DNA of 64,000 nucleotides from Xanthobacteraceae bacterium (GCA_022841625.1 JALHRD010000027.1:1-64000); one strand, 5' to 3'; positions 49,398 to 57,895 are shown, numbered from the stretch's first letter. Notes: a model not told the origin generated them from the letters alone. Translations and numbers: made by a program.

Positions 49398-49499
49398 GAG
49401 CATGATCCCGCAAAGTGGGAACCGGTTTTCGGAAAAGATTATGCTCAACGCAACAATCTAGACCATGACTCGATTCAATCAGATCGGATCATGGTCTAG
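49398..49499. repeat. Rhizobial-type double-hairpin repeat
   Basis: Two hairpins in tandem. The first, 49398-49446, has arms GAGCATGATCC and GATTATGCTC around CAAAGTGGGAACCGGTTTTC, a word I know as a widespread intergenic repeat of Rhizobiales genomes. The second, 49458-49499, pairs CTAGACCATGA with TCATGGTCTAG and includes the TAG stop of the convergent tusA gene. It lies at the meeting point of two convergent transcripts and may end both. Confidence 0.8.
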
Positions 49500-49720
49500 G
49501 CTTTCCGGATCCGGAATGTCAGCAGCTTCTTGGCCTTGGATTGACCCTCAAGCGTGTCGCCGGTCTGGTTGAGCAGAGTGGGAATGTCGATGGCGGTGAG
49601 CGGGTCGGTGCATTCGACCACCAGGAGGTCACCGCGCTTGAGCGCCGCCAGCGCCTTGCGGGTGCGCAGCGCGGGCAGCGGGCATTTCAAGCCTCGCAGA
49701 TTCAGGACGGTTTCGGCCAT
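49496..49720 (-). CDS. tusA: TusA-family sulfur-carrier protein
   Basis: A 74-residue TusA/SirA-like sulfur-transfer protein. The start MAETVLNLRGLKCPLPALRT contains the family C-P-x-P motif with the persulfide-forming Cys13, followed by KRGDLLVVECTDPLTAIDIP and a final beta strand. It carries sulfur from cysteine desulfurases to acceptors such as tRNA, molybdopterin-enzyme or sulfur-oxidation systems. Placed next to the formate dehydrogenase region, a role in sulfurating the molybdenum enzyme is plausible. ATG 49720 matches the family start; a longer frame is not homologous. Confidence 0.92.
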   Translation of the reverse strand: MAETVLNLRGLKCPLPALRTRKALAALKRGDLLVVECTDPLTAIDIPTLLNQTGDTLEGQSKAKKLLTFRIRKA

Positions 49721-49806
49721 GACGGTTTCCGGTTGCGGCGCAGGCGCGACACTATAGTGTTGCGTCACAGCCGGTGAACCGAAAATCAGGCCGGTCATTA
49801 TCTGCT

Positions 49807-51099
49807 ATGGTTAAAGTTATGGTTCGCGTGCGCCTTGTTGTCATCGCTGTCATGTTGATCGCCGCCGCGGCAGTGGCTCAGGCGCAACTGCGCGGCCATG
49901 GCGGACCGGTCCGCACGCTGGCAATTGCGCCTGACGGCAGCACGGCGCTCTCCGGCAGCTTCGATACATCGGCGATCCGCTGGTCGCTCACCGGCAATGC
50001 CGCGGTCGAGGTGCTGCGCTTTCATGACGGCGCGGTCAATGCGGTGGCGCTGCTGCGCGATGGCCGCGCGGCCACCAGCGGCGAAGACGCGCGCATTGCA
50101 CTGTGGAGTCCCGGCGCTGCGAAGCCGGCCGCGGTGCTGACCGGCCACAAGGCGCCGGTGGTGGCGCTTGCATTGTCGCCGGATGGAGCGACCCTCGCTT
50201 CCGCGTCGTGGGATCGCAGCGCGCGGCTGTGGCCGCTGGCGGGCGGCGAAGCGCGTGTGCTCGACGGCCACAAGGATAATGTGAACGGCGTTGCGTTTAC
50301 GCCCGGCGGCAAGTCGGTCGTGACCGCTGGCTACGATGCCACGCTGCGGATCTGGCCGCTGGCGGGCGGCGCGCCCGAAATTGTCACGGTGCCGAGCCCG
50401 CTCAATACGCTTGCGATTGCCGGCGATGGGGAGATTGCCGCCGCCGGCGCCGACGGTAAGGTGTATTTTCTCGCCGCATCGGGCGCAGTGCGCGGCGAGG
50501 TGGAGATCGGACCTACGCCGATTATTGCTCTGGCGATGTCGGCGGATGGCAAGCGCGTCGCCGCCGCCGGCATCCGCGGCTCGGTCGCGATTATCGATCG
50601 CGCCACGCGCACCATCGAGCGCCTGTTGGTTGGCCCCGGCCTGCCGGTGTGGTCGGTGGCGTTCCTGCCCGACAGCCGCACGCTGTTGACCGGTGGCGCC
50701 GACCGCATGATCCGGCGCTGGGACGCTGACAACGGCGCGCCGATCGGCAATTTGCTGGTTGGCGCGCCGCAAGATCCGCTGGCGGCCTTCGCCGGCGATC
50801 CCGGCGCTGAAATCTATCGCGCCTGCGTCGCCTGCCACACGCTCAACGCAAGCGATGGCGTGCGCGCCGGCCCGACGCTGGCCGGCATTTTCGGGCGTAA
50901 GATCGGCGCGTTGCCCGGTTATAATTTCTCCGAGGCGCTGACCAAGATGGACATCGTTTGGACGCCGGAGACAGTGTCGAAACTGTTCGAACTCGGACCC
51001 AATGCCTATACGCCCGGCACCAAGATGCCGGAGCAGCGCATCGGCTCGGCTGAAGATCGCGCTGCGCTGATGCGGTTTTTGGAAAAGGCGACGAAGTAG
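49807..51099 (+). CDS. WD40 beta-propeller fused to a C-terminal cytochrome c
   Basis: A 430-residue protein with an N-terminal hydrophobic export segment (about 5-26, RLVVIAVMLIAAAAVAQAQ), seven WD40-like repeats (about 27-320, for example GGPVRTLAIAPDGSTALSGS and DGATLASASWDRSARLWPLA), and a class I cytochrome c domain (about 325-430) with haem motif CVACH (AEIYRACVACHTLNAS) and axial Met in TPGTKMPEQRIG. The propeller may bind a partner while the haem transfers electrons in the periplasm. ATG 49807 was chosen; ATG 49819 is possible. It is adjacent to and opposite in direction to the polyferredoxin (2-bp gap), at the edge of the formate dehydrogenase cluster. Confidence 0.88.
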   Translation: MVKVMVRVRLVVIAVMLIAAAAVAQAQLRGHGGPVRTLAIAPDGSTALSGSFDTSAIRWSLTGNAAVEVLRFHDGAVNAVALLRDGRAATSGEDARIALWSPGAAKPAAVLTGHKAPVVALALSPDGATLASASWDRSARLWPLAGGEARVLDGHKDNVNGVAFTPGGKSVVTAGYDATLRIWPLAGGAPEIVTVPSPLNTLAIAGDGEIAAAGADGKVYFLAASGAVRGEVEIGPTPIIALAMSADGKRVAAAGIRGSVAIIDRATRTIERLLVGPGLPVWSVAFLPDSRTLLTGGADRMIRRWDADNGAPIGNLLVGAPQDPLAAFAGDPGAEIYRACVACHTLNASDGVRAGPTLAGIFGRKIGALPGYNFSEALTKMDIVWTPETVSKLFELGPNAYTPGTKMPEQRIGSAEDRAALMRFLEKATK

Positions 51100-51100
51100 A

Positions 51101-53155
51101 TTATCCTTCGCCCCTCTCCATGCGCTCGCGTTCCTCGCGCTCGCGCAGATAGTCCTCGGTGGTGCGCACGGCCGGACGCGGTGGCGCGCCATAAGGATCG
51201 AAATCGGCGTCGGTGGCGGCGACGACGCGGCAGTCCTCGCACATCTTGAGCATGTCGAGCCGCGCTGCCTGTTCCATGGCCTTACCCTGGAACATCCAGT
51301 GCTTGCCTTCGAGCTTGGCGATCACACGCTCGATGGTGCTTTTGGTGCCGAACGGCTTGTTGCAGCGGATGCAGCAGAACGGCTCCTCCTGCTTGAGCAC
51401 GCGCGCGGTCGCGGTCGCGGCGCGGAAATCCAGTTGCGGCGTAAGCGTGATGACCTTCTCGGGACAGGTCGCCTTGCACAATCCGCATTGTACGCAAGCG
51501 TCTTCCGAAAAACGCAGCGTCGGTTTTTCGGGATCGTCACCGAGCGCGCCGGTCGGACAGGCCGACACGCAGGCGAGACACAATGTACAGCCTGCAACGT
51601 TCACGTCGATCTTGCCGAATGGCGCGCCCGCTGGCAGAGGCACCACGTCAACCGGCGTCGGCGCGGCGCGTTGGAGTTCTCGCAACGCAAGTCGCATCAC
51701 GTCGCGCTTGCCGCCGGTCGGCATGAAGCTCGCCGGCCGCGGCGCGCCGATACCGGGCTCAATCGCGCGCAATTGTGCGCCGAGCATATCGGGATCGTCG
51801 GTTTCGATCAGCGCGACGCGCCCGCTGCCAAAGCCGAGCCCGGCCAGGATCGGCTCCGCCAGCGCAAGCGTGCGATGTAATCCGGTCAGGTCGTGGCGCG
51901 GCTTGGCGCGCAACAGGAAGCGCACCGCCACCGCGCCATAGGCAAAGGCGGCAGCCAGGGCTTCGAGCCCGACTTGCGTCACCTCGTTGACAGCGAGTGG
52001 CAGAGCATTGGCCGGCAGTCCGCCGCCAAAGCGCGCCAACGCGTCGATCAGAGGTGCGCCGTGAGCGTCGTCATGCAGGAGAATGACCGGCTGCTCTCCG
52101 CCGGCCTCGCGGTAGGTCGTAACAAGCGTGCGCAGCTTGCGCATTAGCGCGTCGGCCGGCGGCATGGCATAGGCGGCGGCGCCGGTCGGACACACCGCCG
52201 CGCATTGCCCGCAGCCCGCGCAGATATGCGCATCGATCGTGACATGGTCGCCGGCCGGCGCGATCGCGCCGGTCGGGCAAAGGTCGAGGCAGCGATTGCA
52301 GCCGACGATCTTGGAGCGCGAATGCGCGCAGATGTCGGCGGTGAAATCGATATAGCGCGGCTTGTCGAACGTGCCGGTGAGATCGCGCGCCTTCAGCACG
52401 GCTTTCAGCACGGCCGCGGGTTCGGTGGGGTCGGCGCGCAGATAGCCGTCACGAAGGTCCGCGGCGGAAAACAGCGCCGCGCCGCCCGATAGATCGAGAA
52501 TGATGTCGCAGCGTGAGGTCGCGCCGTTTTTCGCCGGCCCGAAGCGCAAGGCATCGCGCGACGATGGCGTCGGTTGCGCGTAGTCGTCGACCGTCAGTTC
52601 AAAATTGCCGAGATAGCCCTTGGCGGACCGGACACTGCCGGCCACCACCGGAAATTCGGTCGCGCGCGGCGGCCCAATCGTAGCCGGCGGCTTGATCAGC
52701 ACCGTAACGTCCAGTTGATCCTTGAGCAGTTGCGCCGCTTCGAGCGCGGTCTCGTCGCGGCCATAGACCAGGATCACGCCTTCGCTTTCGAAACTGACAT
52801 AGGGAATTTCGGCGCTCGGTTCGGCGCCGGCGGCGATCAGCGCGGCCATTTTGGGGCCGGCCGCCTTGGCATCGCTCGACCAACCAGCGGTTTCACGGAT
52901 GTTGACGAAGCGGATGTCGGTGTCGGGCCCGATATCCTCGGCAACTTGCGAAAACAGCGTCGCTTCCTGGGTACAAGCGACGGTGAGCGGTTCGCCGCTT
53001 GCGACGCTCTTGCGAAAGCTTTCCAGCTCCAGGCGGCAGAGCTGATGGGCGACACCGAGCCGCGCGCCGCGGCAGGCGCGTTTCACGGCCTGCTCGTCCA
53101 GCGGCATGGTGTCGTCGCAGGAGCAGATCAGGATATTGCGCGGGCCATCGGCCAT
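51101..53155 (-). CDS. Polyferredoxin-like multi-[4Fe-4S] protein
   Basis: A 684-residue cytoplasmic protein with several ferredoxin-type cluster motifs: CNRCLDLCPTG, CAGCGQCAAVCPTG, CTLCLACVSACPTG and CVQCGLCKATCP, plus further Cys pairs (CCIRCNKPFG, CEDCR near the C-terminus, and CSCDD near the N-terminus). The layout recalls heterodisulfide-reductase-A/polyferredoxin-like proteins without a clear flavin motif. It would move electrons between enzymes or supply a reductant. It is divergent from the formate dehydrogenase operon across a 90-bp gap and is the kind of gene found beside FDH clusters in related bacteria. No signal peptide is seen. Confidence 0.88.
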   Translation of the reverse strand: MADGPRNILICSCDDTMPLDEQAVKRACRGARLGVAHQLCRLELESFRKSVASGEPLTVACTQEATLFSQVAEDIGPDTDIRFVNIRETAGWSSDAKAAGPKMAALIAAGAEPSAEIPYVSFESEGVILVYGRDETALEAAQLLKDQLDVTVLIKPPATIGPPRATEFPVVAGSVRSAKGYLGNFELTVDDYAQPTPSSRDALRFGPAKNGATSRCDIILDLSGGAALFSAADLRDGYLRADPTEPAAVLKAVLKARDLTGTFDKPRYIDFTADICAHSRSKIVGCNRCLDLCPTGAIAPAGDHVTIDAHICAGCGQCAAVCPTGAAAYAMPPADALMRKLRTLVTTYREAGGEQPVILLHDDAHGAPLIDALARFGGGLPANALPLAVNEVTQVGLEALAAAFAYGAVAVRFLLRAKPRHDLTGLHRTLALAEPILAGLGFGSGRVALIETDDPDMLGAQLRAIEPGIGAPRPASFMPTGGKRDVMRLALRELQRAAPTPVDVVPLPAGAPFGKIDVNVAGCTLCLACVSACPTGALGDDPEKPTLRFSEDACVQCGLCKATCPEKVITLTPQLDFRAATATARVLKQEEPFCCIRCNKPFGTKSTIERVIAKLEGKHWMFQGKAMEQAARLDMLKMCEDCRVVAATDADFDPYGAPPRPAVRTTEDYLREREERERMERGEG

Positions 53156-53245
53156 TCAATGTTCCAAGCCACGCCGGTGGTGGTGGCGGGCGTGCTTTCT
53201 AAGTTATAAGTATTCCGGGCAGAAATCGCATCCTGGAAATTCATA

Positions 53246-53977
53246 ATGGTTACCGCGCCGGCACTCGATCTGCCGCCCCTGTTCCGCCTCGTGACGCTAC
53301 GCGAGGTCGGCGACGCCATGGCGCACGCGACCGGGATTGCGGAGACGGAGGGTGCCGGCACGTTGGTTCATGTCGGGCGCTTCGATCTCGCGGAGTTCGC
53401 GGTCGTTTTGGAGCCGGACGAGCCGTTGTGGCAGGCGCGCCGCGCGCTCTATGCCGGCGCGACCGCGCTCGCCGATGCGCTGGCGGTGCATGCGCCGCCG
53501 GAACGGCCGATCACGTTCGACTGGCCGGATGCGATCCGCGTCGATGGCGGGTTGGTGGGCGGCGTGCGACTGGAATGGCCGGTCGGCGCCGCGGAAGACG
53601 AACCCGCGCCCTGGCTGGTGTTTGGTGCCACGATTCGGACCGTCGCCTTGGGCGAAGATGAGCCGGGCTTGCGGCCGCTATCGTCGGCGCTGGAAGACGA
53701 AGGCTTCGACGGCCTCGGTTCCGACCGGCTGGTAGAGAGCTTCGCGCGCCATCTCATGAACGCCATCGACATTTGGCAAGACCAAGGCTTTGGCGAAATC
53801 GCCAAAAACTATCTGGCGCGGCTCGCACCGGAGAGCGGTGTGCGCCGTTCGATCGATGCGAACGGCGATCTCCTGGTGCAGCGCATGGCGGCCAAGGAGC
53901 CCGCCCGGCATTCGCTGATCGGCGCTTTGTCGCGGGTCTCCTGGCTCGATCCCGAAACCGGAGGACCGCGCAAGTGA
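53246..53977 (+). CDS. Biotin/lipoate-protein-ligase-like protein (BPL/LplA family)
   Basis: A 243-residue protein of the BPL/LplA-like family. Family traits: an N-terminal cap, GAGTLVHVGRFDLAEFAVVL, then RPITFDWPDAIRVDGGLVGG (the W-P-x-D/N region of lipoate/biotin ligases), and a C-terminal domain. The K-x-x-G-G/G-D-x-x-V motif of active ligases is partially kept as GGLVGGVRLEWP; the catalytic Lys is not obvious, so activity is uncertain. First gene of the formate dehydrogenase operon. Its stop overlaps the next start (GTGA). Role in FDH maturation is inferred only from position. Confidence 0.8.
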   Translation: MVTAPALDLPPLFRLVTLREVGDAMAHATGIAETEGAGTLVHVGRFDLAEFAVVLEPDEPLWQARRALYAGATALADALAVHAPPERPITFDWPDAIRVDGGLVGGVRLEWPVGAAEDEPAPWLVFGATIRTVALGEDEPGLRPLSSALEDEGFDGLGSDRLVESFARHLMNAIDIWQDQGFGEIAKNYLARLAPESGVRRSIDANGDLLVQRMAAKEPARHSLIGALSRVSWLDPETGGPRK

Positions 53978-54510
53978 AATTGCTGCGCACCATCCGGCTC
54001 GATCCGTCGGATACCTTTGTGTTCGAACGCGCCGCCGAACCCGGCGAATGGGCGGTGTCGGGGGCGTTCATGTTTTGGGATGTCGATCCTGCGCGCTTGG
54101 TGGGCAAGCAGCGTGCGGCGTTTCGCTCCGGCTTTCTCGGCGTGCAATCGCTCGGTTGGTCGACATTGGTGCAGATCGTAGAAGCCGCCGACGATGATCG
54201 CAGCGCGGCGGTCGATGTGCTGGCGCAGCGGTTGGTTGCGGAATTCGGCGCGCCATCGCTCGCCGCGGCGACCGTCGCGGCCGAGGAGGAGTTCACATTT
54301 GCAGCGTCGCTGTGCGATCATCCGCACGACATGCTGATAGCGGTCCATCGCACCGTCGACAATGGCGAGATCAGGGAAGCGTTTCGCACTTTGCGGCCGC
54401 GCGGCGAGCGCAAGCCGATGCGGGCTTTCGCATTCCTCGAAGTCGAAGGCGAGGAGGCGCCGGGCGAAACGGTCGACTTGGCGAAGCTGGCGAAGGACGG
54501 CCGATCATGA
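53974..54510 (+). CDS. DUF6505-family protein (FDH-operon)
   Basis: A 178-residue protein of unknown function, matching my recollection of DUF6505. It starts MKLLRTIRLDPSDTFVFERA and includes GEWAVSGAFMFWDVDPARLV and AAEEEFTFAASLCDHPHDML. No membrane helix, signal or metal motif stands out; a single Cys and paired His near CDHPHD could be of interest. The start is GTG 53974, overlapping the preceding stop by 4 bp, so a longer frame further upstream is not used. Second gene in the overlapping run before FDH. Confidence 0.72.
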   Translation: MKLLRTIRLDPSDTFVFERAAEPGEWAVSGAFMFWDVDPARLVGKQRAAFRSGFLGVQSLGWSTLVQIVEAADDDRSAAVDVLAQRLVAEFGAPSLAAATVAAEEEFTFAASLCDHPHDMLIAVHRTVDNGEIREAFRTLRPRGERKPMRAFAFLEVEGEEAPGETVDLAKLAKDGRS

Positions 54511-55514
54511 ACGATTTCTGGCTGTCGTGCGGCCATCATCTGCTCGATCGCGATACCGGCGGCGGCCTCCTGGTCACCGACGAGTTCCTCAAGGTCTATT
54601 TGGCGCGACCCGAGCTTGCGCCACCCGCGGACGCCTGCGTGGTCGAGCGCACGCTGCATGCGGCGCTGTTGAGCAACCCGCGTCGGCCTGTCGATGCTTC
54701 CGATATCGCCGCGATGGCGGACCCGGATGCGCGCGAAAACTGGTCGGTGATGTTGGCGTTTCGCGATGTTCTCTTGGCGCACCGGACCGTCGAGGGGGCC
54801 TATCTGCATCTCGTGCGCACGGGTTTTGGAACGACGCCATTACTGTTCGTCAACCAGATCGTGCAGGCGATCTTGCGCAATCTGCTCGACGATTGCGACG
54901 ACGTTTATGTGCTGCGCGCGGCTGAGATGTTGTTCCGGGCGCAGCGCTTGACCACGCATGAGGGTTCCTTGATTGCCGCCGACGAGGAAACTGTTGCCGG
55001 CACCAATTCCGCCGCCGCATCGCCGCTGGTTTCCATGCTCGGCCTGCCGGCGGAGGCCGCGATCGATGTGCTCAATGACGGCAATGCCGTGAGCTATTGG
55101 GAGCGCAGCGACCGTTTCGACATGGCGCTCGATCTCACGGCCGGGCGGCGGGGGCTTGTTGCGCTCGGCAATGTGATCGCGCGCTGGGTGGCGCATCTGC
55201 TTGGGATCGCGGTAACGATCGAGCCCCTAACCGAGGCGAACGATGTCAATCTCACTTGGTATGTCGGGCTCGATGCGCAAGGCACCAAGATCGGCGACGA
55301 TCTTTGGGATGGCGAAGAACTCGATAATGCCGCGCTTGGCCGCATTGTCGGGCTGTATCGGCTCACGGTCCAGGATCCTGCCGCAGTGTTGGACAAGGCC
55401 AGAGGCGAGCCGGTCTATCTGATCATGGCGATGACGCCGGACGGGATGCTGCGGCTCAAGCCGCAAAATCTCATCACCGGTCTGCCGATCCGGCATCTGG
55501 AGGACGTGTCGTGA
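54507..55514 (+). CDS. DUF6352-family protein (FDH-operon)
   Basis: A 335-residue protein without export signal or membrane helix, starting MNDFWLSCGHHLLDRDTGGG. I recall this as the DUF6352 family, with GLLVTDEFLKVYLARPELAP and helical repeats; WYVGLDAQGTKIGDDLWDGE and MAMTPDGMLRLKPQNLITGL form a C-terminal region. The N-terminal CGHH is a possible metal-binding site. ATG 54507 overlaps the preceding stop by 4 bp (ATGA). Function unknown; the tight packing with DUF6505, DUF3305 and DUF3306 suggests a joint role in FDH assembly. Confidence 0.75.
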   Translation: MNDFWLSCGHHLLDRDTGGGLLVTDEFLKVYLARPELAPPADACVVERTLHAALLSNPRRPVDASDIAAMADPDARENWSVMLAFRDVLLAHRTVEGAYLHLVRTGFGTTPLLFVNQIVQAILRNLLDDCDDVYVLRAAEMLFRAQRLTTHEGSLIAADEETVAGTNSAAASPLVSMLGLPAEAAIDVLNDGNAVSYWERSDRFDMALDLTAGRRGLVALGNVIARWVAHLLGIAVTIEPLTEANDVNLTWYVGLDAQGTKIGDDLWDGEELDNAALGRIVGLYRLTVQDPAAVLDKARGEPVYLIMAMTPDGMLRLKPQNLITGLPIRHLEDVS

Positions 55515-56020
55515 GCGCACCGCTTGCCGTTATCTCCGTCGGGGTCGTGATCGAGCGGCGCAAGGCGGACAGCCCGTGGATCGACTTTACGTGGCGGCCG
55601 GTGACCGCGCTGCCGGGAGTGCCGGCGGCCGCGCCTTGGACGCAGTTGTCAGCCGAGGGCGATGTCGTCACGTTCTATGTCGGCTCGGCGGATGTCGCGC
55701 TTTATCCCAGCGTCACCGCGCATTATCGCGATAATCTTGCGTCAGGGTTGCCGGCGCTATGGGTGGCGCTGCGTCCAACCGGCGTCGAGCCGCCGTTCGA
55801 TCTTGTTGCCGTTACCGCCGATCCGGCCGAGGGCGAGGGTTATACCCAGAACGGCGATCATCTGGTCGAGGCGGTGCCAATGCCGGAGTCAATGCGCGCG
55901 TTGGTCGCGGCGTTCATTGCGGAGCATCATGTCGAGCGGCCGTTCGTGAAGCGCAAGCGCGACCGCGCGAATCCGGAGGCGCTGGCGCGGCGTGGGCCGC
56001 AATCAAAGGATCGATCATGA
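55511..56020 (+). CDS. DUF3305-family protein (FDH-operon)
   Basis: A 169-residue protein, DUF3305 by its start (ISVGVVIERRKADSPWIDFT, then WRPVTALPG) and the middle VTFYVGSADVALYPSVTAHY. These proteins occur beside formate dehydrogenase in many proteobacteria and have no known activity. The C-terminus is basic (KRKRDRANPEALARRGPQ). GTG 55511 overlaps the preceding stop by 4 bp and its stop overlaps the DUF3306 start, so translation is coupled throughout. Confidence 0.87.
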   Translation: MSAPLAVISVGVVIERRKADSPWIDFTWRPVTALPGVPAAAPWTQLSAEGDVVTFYVGSADVALYPSVTAHYRDNLASGLPALWVALRPTGVEPPFDLVAVTADPAEGEGYTQNGDHLVEAVPMPESMRALVAAFIAEHHVERPFVKRKRDRANPEALARRGPQSKDRS

Positions 56021-56742
56021 GCGATCCTGAAAATTTCCTGACGCGCTGGTCGCGCCGCAAGCGCGCCGATGAGGCCGATCGATCGTCGCGTGACGAAGTT
56101 GCGCGCGACGTTGGCGCCGTGCCGGCGACCGTTCCGAACATTGATCCCGCGGCGATGCCGGCTGCGGGAATGCCGGCTGAAAACTCCACACCGGCCGAGC
56201 CGGTGTTCGACCTTGCAAAATTGCCGTCCATTGAGTCGATCGCGGCCGACACCGACGTCCGGGCGTTCCTGGCGCCGGGGGTGCCGGCCGAGCTCAGGCA
56301 TGCGGCGCTTCGCCGCGCCTGGGCGGCCGACCCCAAGGTGCGGGACTATGTGGGCTTTGCTGACTACGACTGGGACTTCAACACGCCCGGCGCGCTCGAA
56401 GGCTTCGGTCCCTTGGAAATGACCGATGAATTGCGCCGGGAGGTCCTGCGGATTGTCGGCGGGTTACAAGCGGAAGCGGAACCGCCGCCAGCGGTCGCAA
56501 CGACTCCGGAACCCGAAGTTCTGCCATCGCCGGCTGTTGCGGCCGCCAATGCGCCGCTGGAACCTGCGGCTCCCGCCAATCAAATTTCTGAGAAACCCAT
56601 GACGGATCCTGATGATGCGGCCATGTCCGCAATGACGCTGCACCGCAACAACAAAAATGTTGCGACGCAAGAAAATGCTGCGCCGTCGGATGCGCGGCTT
56701 GTGCCGGCGCGGCGGGGACATGGCGGCGCGCTCCCCAGCTAA
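56017..56742 (+). CDS. DUF3306-family protein (FDH-operon)
   Basis: A 241-residue protein of the DUF3306 family. The start MSDPENFLTRWSRRKRADEA is diagnostic (F-L-x-R-W-S-R-R-K), and the conserved core is RAFLAPGVPAELRHAALRRA with YVGFADYDWDFNTPGALEGF. Residues about 150-241 are Ala/Pro-rich and probably unstructured. Such proteins accompany DUF3305 in FDH operons. ATG 56017 overlaps the DUF3305 stop. A 114-bp gap separates it from the chaperone gene, the largest in the operon, and may hold an extra promoter. Confidence 0.9.
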   Translation: MSDPENFLTRWSRRKRADEADRSSRDEVARDVGAVPATVPNIDPAAMPAAGMPAENSTPAEPVFDLAKLPSIESIAADTDVRAFLAPGVPAELRHAALRRAWAADPKVRDYVGFADYDWDFNTPGALEGFGPLEMTDELRREVLRIVGGLQAEAEPPPAVATTPEPEVLPSPAVAAANAPLEPAAPANQISEKPMTDPDDAAMSAMTLHRNNKNVATQENAAPSDARLVPARRGHGGALPS

Positions 56743-56856
56743 AACTAAAGAGTGAGCGTCATATAGCCTTACGCTATTGACCCGAGATGGTTTAAGCGTA
56801 AGTCTTCTGGCGTTTGAATTAGGCACATCGAAAGCGTCACGTCGGAAGCCTCATCG

Positions 56857-57636
56857 ATGCGCGACACTGGAATTGAACAGGCAATCCGTGCGGCCGGCGG
56901 CGTCGGTGCGCTGGCCCGCATGATTGGCATTGCACAGCCGTCGGTTTCCAATTGGGCGCGTATTCCGGCCGAGCGCGTGCTCGCGGTCGAAGCCGCGACC
57001 GGCGTCGACCGCAGCCTGCTGCGCCCCGATCTCTACAGCGAACGCCATCCCAAGGCTGGCGATCTCGATGAGGTCGATGCCGCGCGCGCACAGGAATACG
57101 CGCTGCTCGCCGCGCTTCTCGCGCGGGCGCCCGATCAGTCGCTGCTTGATCGTCTGGCTGAATTGCGCGGCGATCCGTCGCCGCTGGGCGTTGCCCATGC
57201 CGCGCTGGCCGATGCAGCGGGCCGCACCACCGCTGAACTGGTCGCGCGCGAATATTTCGATCTCTTCATCGGGTTGGGGCGCGGCGAAGTCTTGCCCTAT
57301 GGTTCGTATTATCAGTCCGGGTTCCTGCACGAGCGTCCGCTGGCGCGGCTGCGCGAGCAGCTTTCGCGGCTCGGCATCGCGCGCGCCGACGGCGAATGCG
57401 AGCCGGAAGATCATGCCGCGATCCTGTGCGAGATCATGGCCGGTGTGATCGGTGGCCGACTGCCCGCCGAAGCGGGCGCCGATCGCGATCTGTTCGAGAA
57501 ACATCTTTCGCCCTGGATCGGGCGGTTCTTCGCCGATCTGGAGCAGGCTGGGGCGGCCAATTTCTACCGTAGCGTGGGAACGCTCGGACGTCTGTTTATC
57601 GACATTGAGACCGAAGCTTTCGCGCTGCCGTCATAG
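56857..57636 (+). CDS. TorD-family chaperone with N-terminal HTH
   Basis: A 259-residue two-part protein. Residues 1-60 form a YdaS/Cro-like helix-turn-helix: IEQAIRAAGGVGALARMIGI followed by AQPSVSNWARIPAERVLAVE. Residues about 65-259 are a TorD/DmsD-type molybdoenzyme chaperone: YALLAALLARAPDQSLLDRL, VAREYFDLFIGLGRGEVLPY, GSYYQSGFLHERPLARLREQ and FEKHLSPWIGRFFADLEQAG are family features. TorD proteins bind the Tat leader of molybdenum enzymes and hold them until cofactor is loaded. The fusion could also let chaperone occupancy control transcription. ATG 56857 gives the full HTH; starting later would cut it. 30 bp before the Tat peptide gene. Confidence 0.9.
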   Translation: MRDTGIEQAIRAAGGVGALARMIGIAQPSVSNWARIPAERVLAVEAATGVDRSLLRPDLYSERHPKAGDLDEVDAARAQEYALLAALLARAPDQSLLDRLAELRGDPSPLGVAHAALADAAGRTTAELVAREYFDLFIGLGRGEVLPYGSYYQSGFLHERPLARLREQLSRLGIARADGECEPEDHAAILCEIMAGVIGGRLPAEAGADRDLFEKHLSPWIGRFFADLEQAGAANFYRSVGTLGRLFIDIETEAFALPS

Positions 57637-57666
57637 GCGGCGCGTGTTGTTCAGGGAGGGACGACG

Positions 57667-57882
57667 ATGAAACGAGAACGCAAGGCGAGTGAACTCGGGC
57701 GACGTGAGTTCCTGCGTACGTTGGGCGTCGGAACCGCGGCGGCAGCGGCGAGCACTCCACTGGTCGGCGGCCCGGCCGCCGCCGATACCGAGAGCAACGA
57801 CGAGAAGCGGAAGGCGCGCTATCAGCCGAAGTCGGCGAATGTGCAGACCTTCTATCGTGTCAATCGCTATCCCGTGAAGTAA
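57667..57882 (+). CDS. Small Tat-signal protein of the FDH operon
   Basis: A 71-residue protein with a twin-arginine leader: ELGRREFLRTLGVGTAAAAA at about residues 10-29, followed by a short charged tail that ends VQTFYRVNRYPVK. Small Tat peptides directly before FDH alpha are standard in this FDH type; they have no catalytic motif, and may act as a helper in assembly or be a split-off leader. ATG 57667 follows AGGGAGGG. 13 bp separate it from the alpha-subunit gene. Confidence 0.88.
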   Translation: MKRERKASELGRREFLRTLGVGTAAAAASTPLVGGPAAADTESNDEKRKARYQPKSANVQTFYRVNRYPVK

Positions 57883-57895
57883 GGGAGAGGCCATC

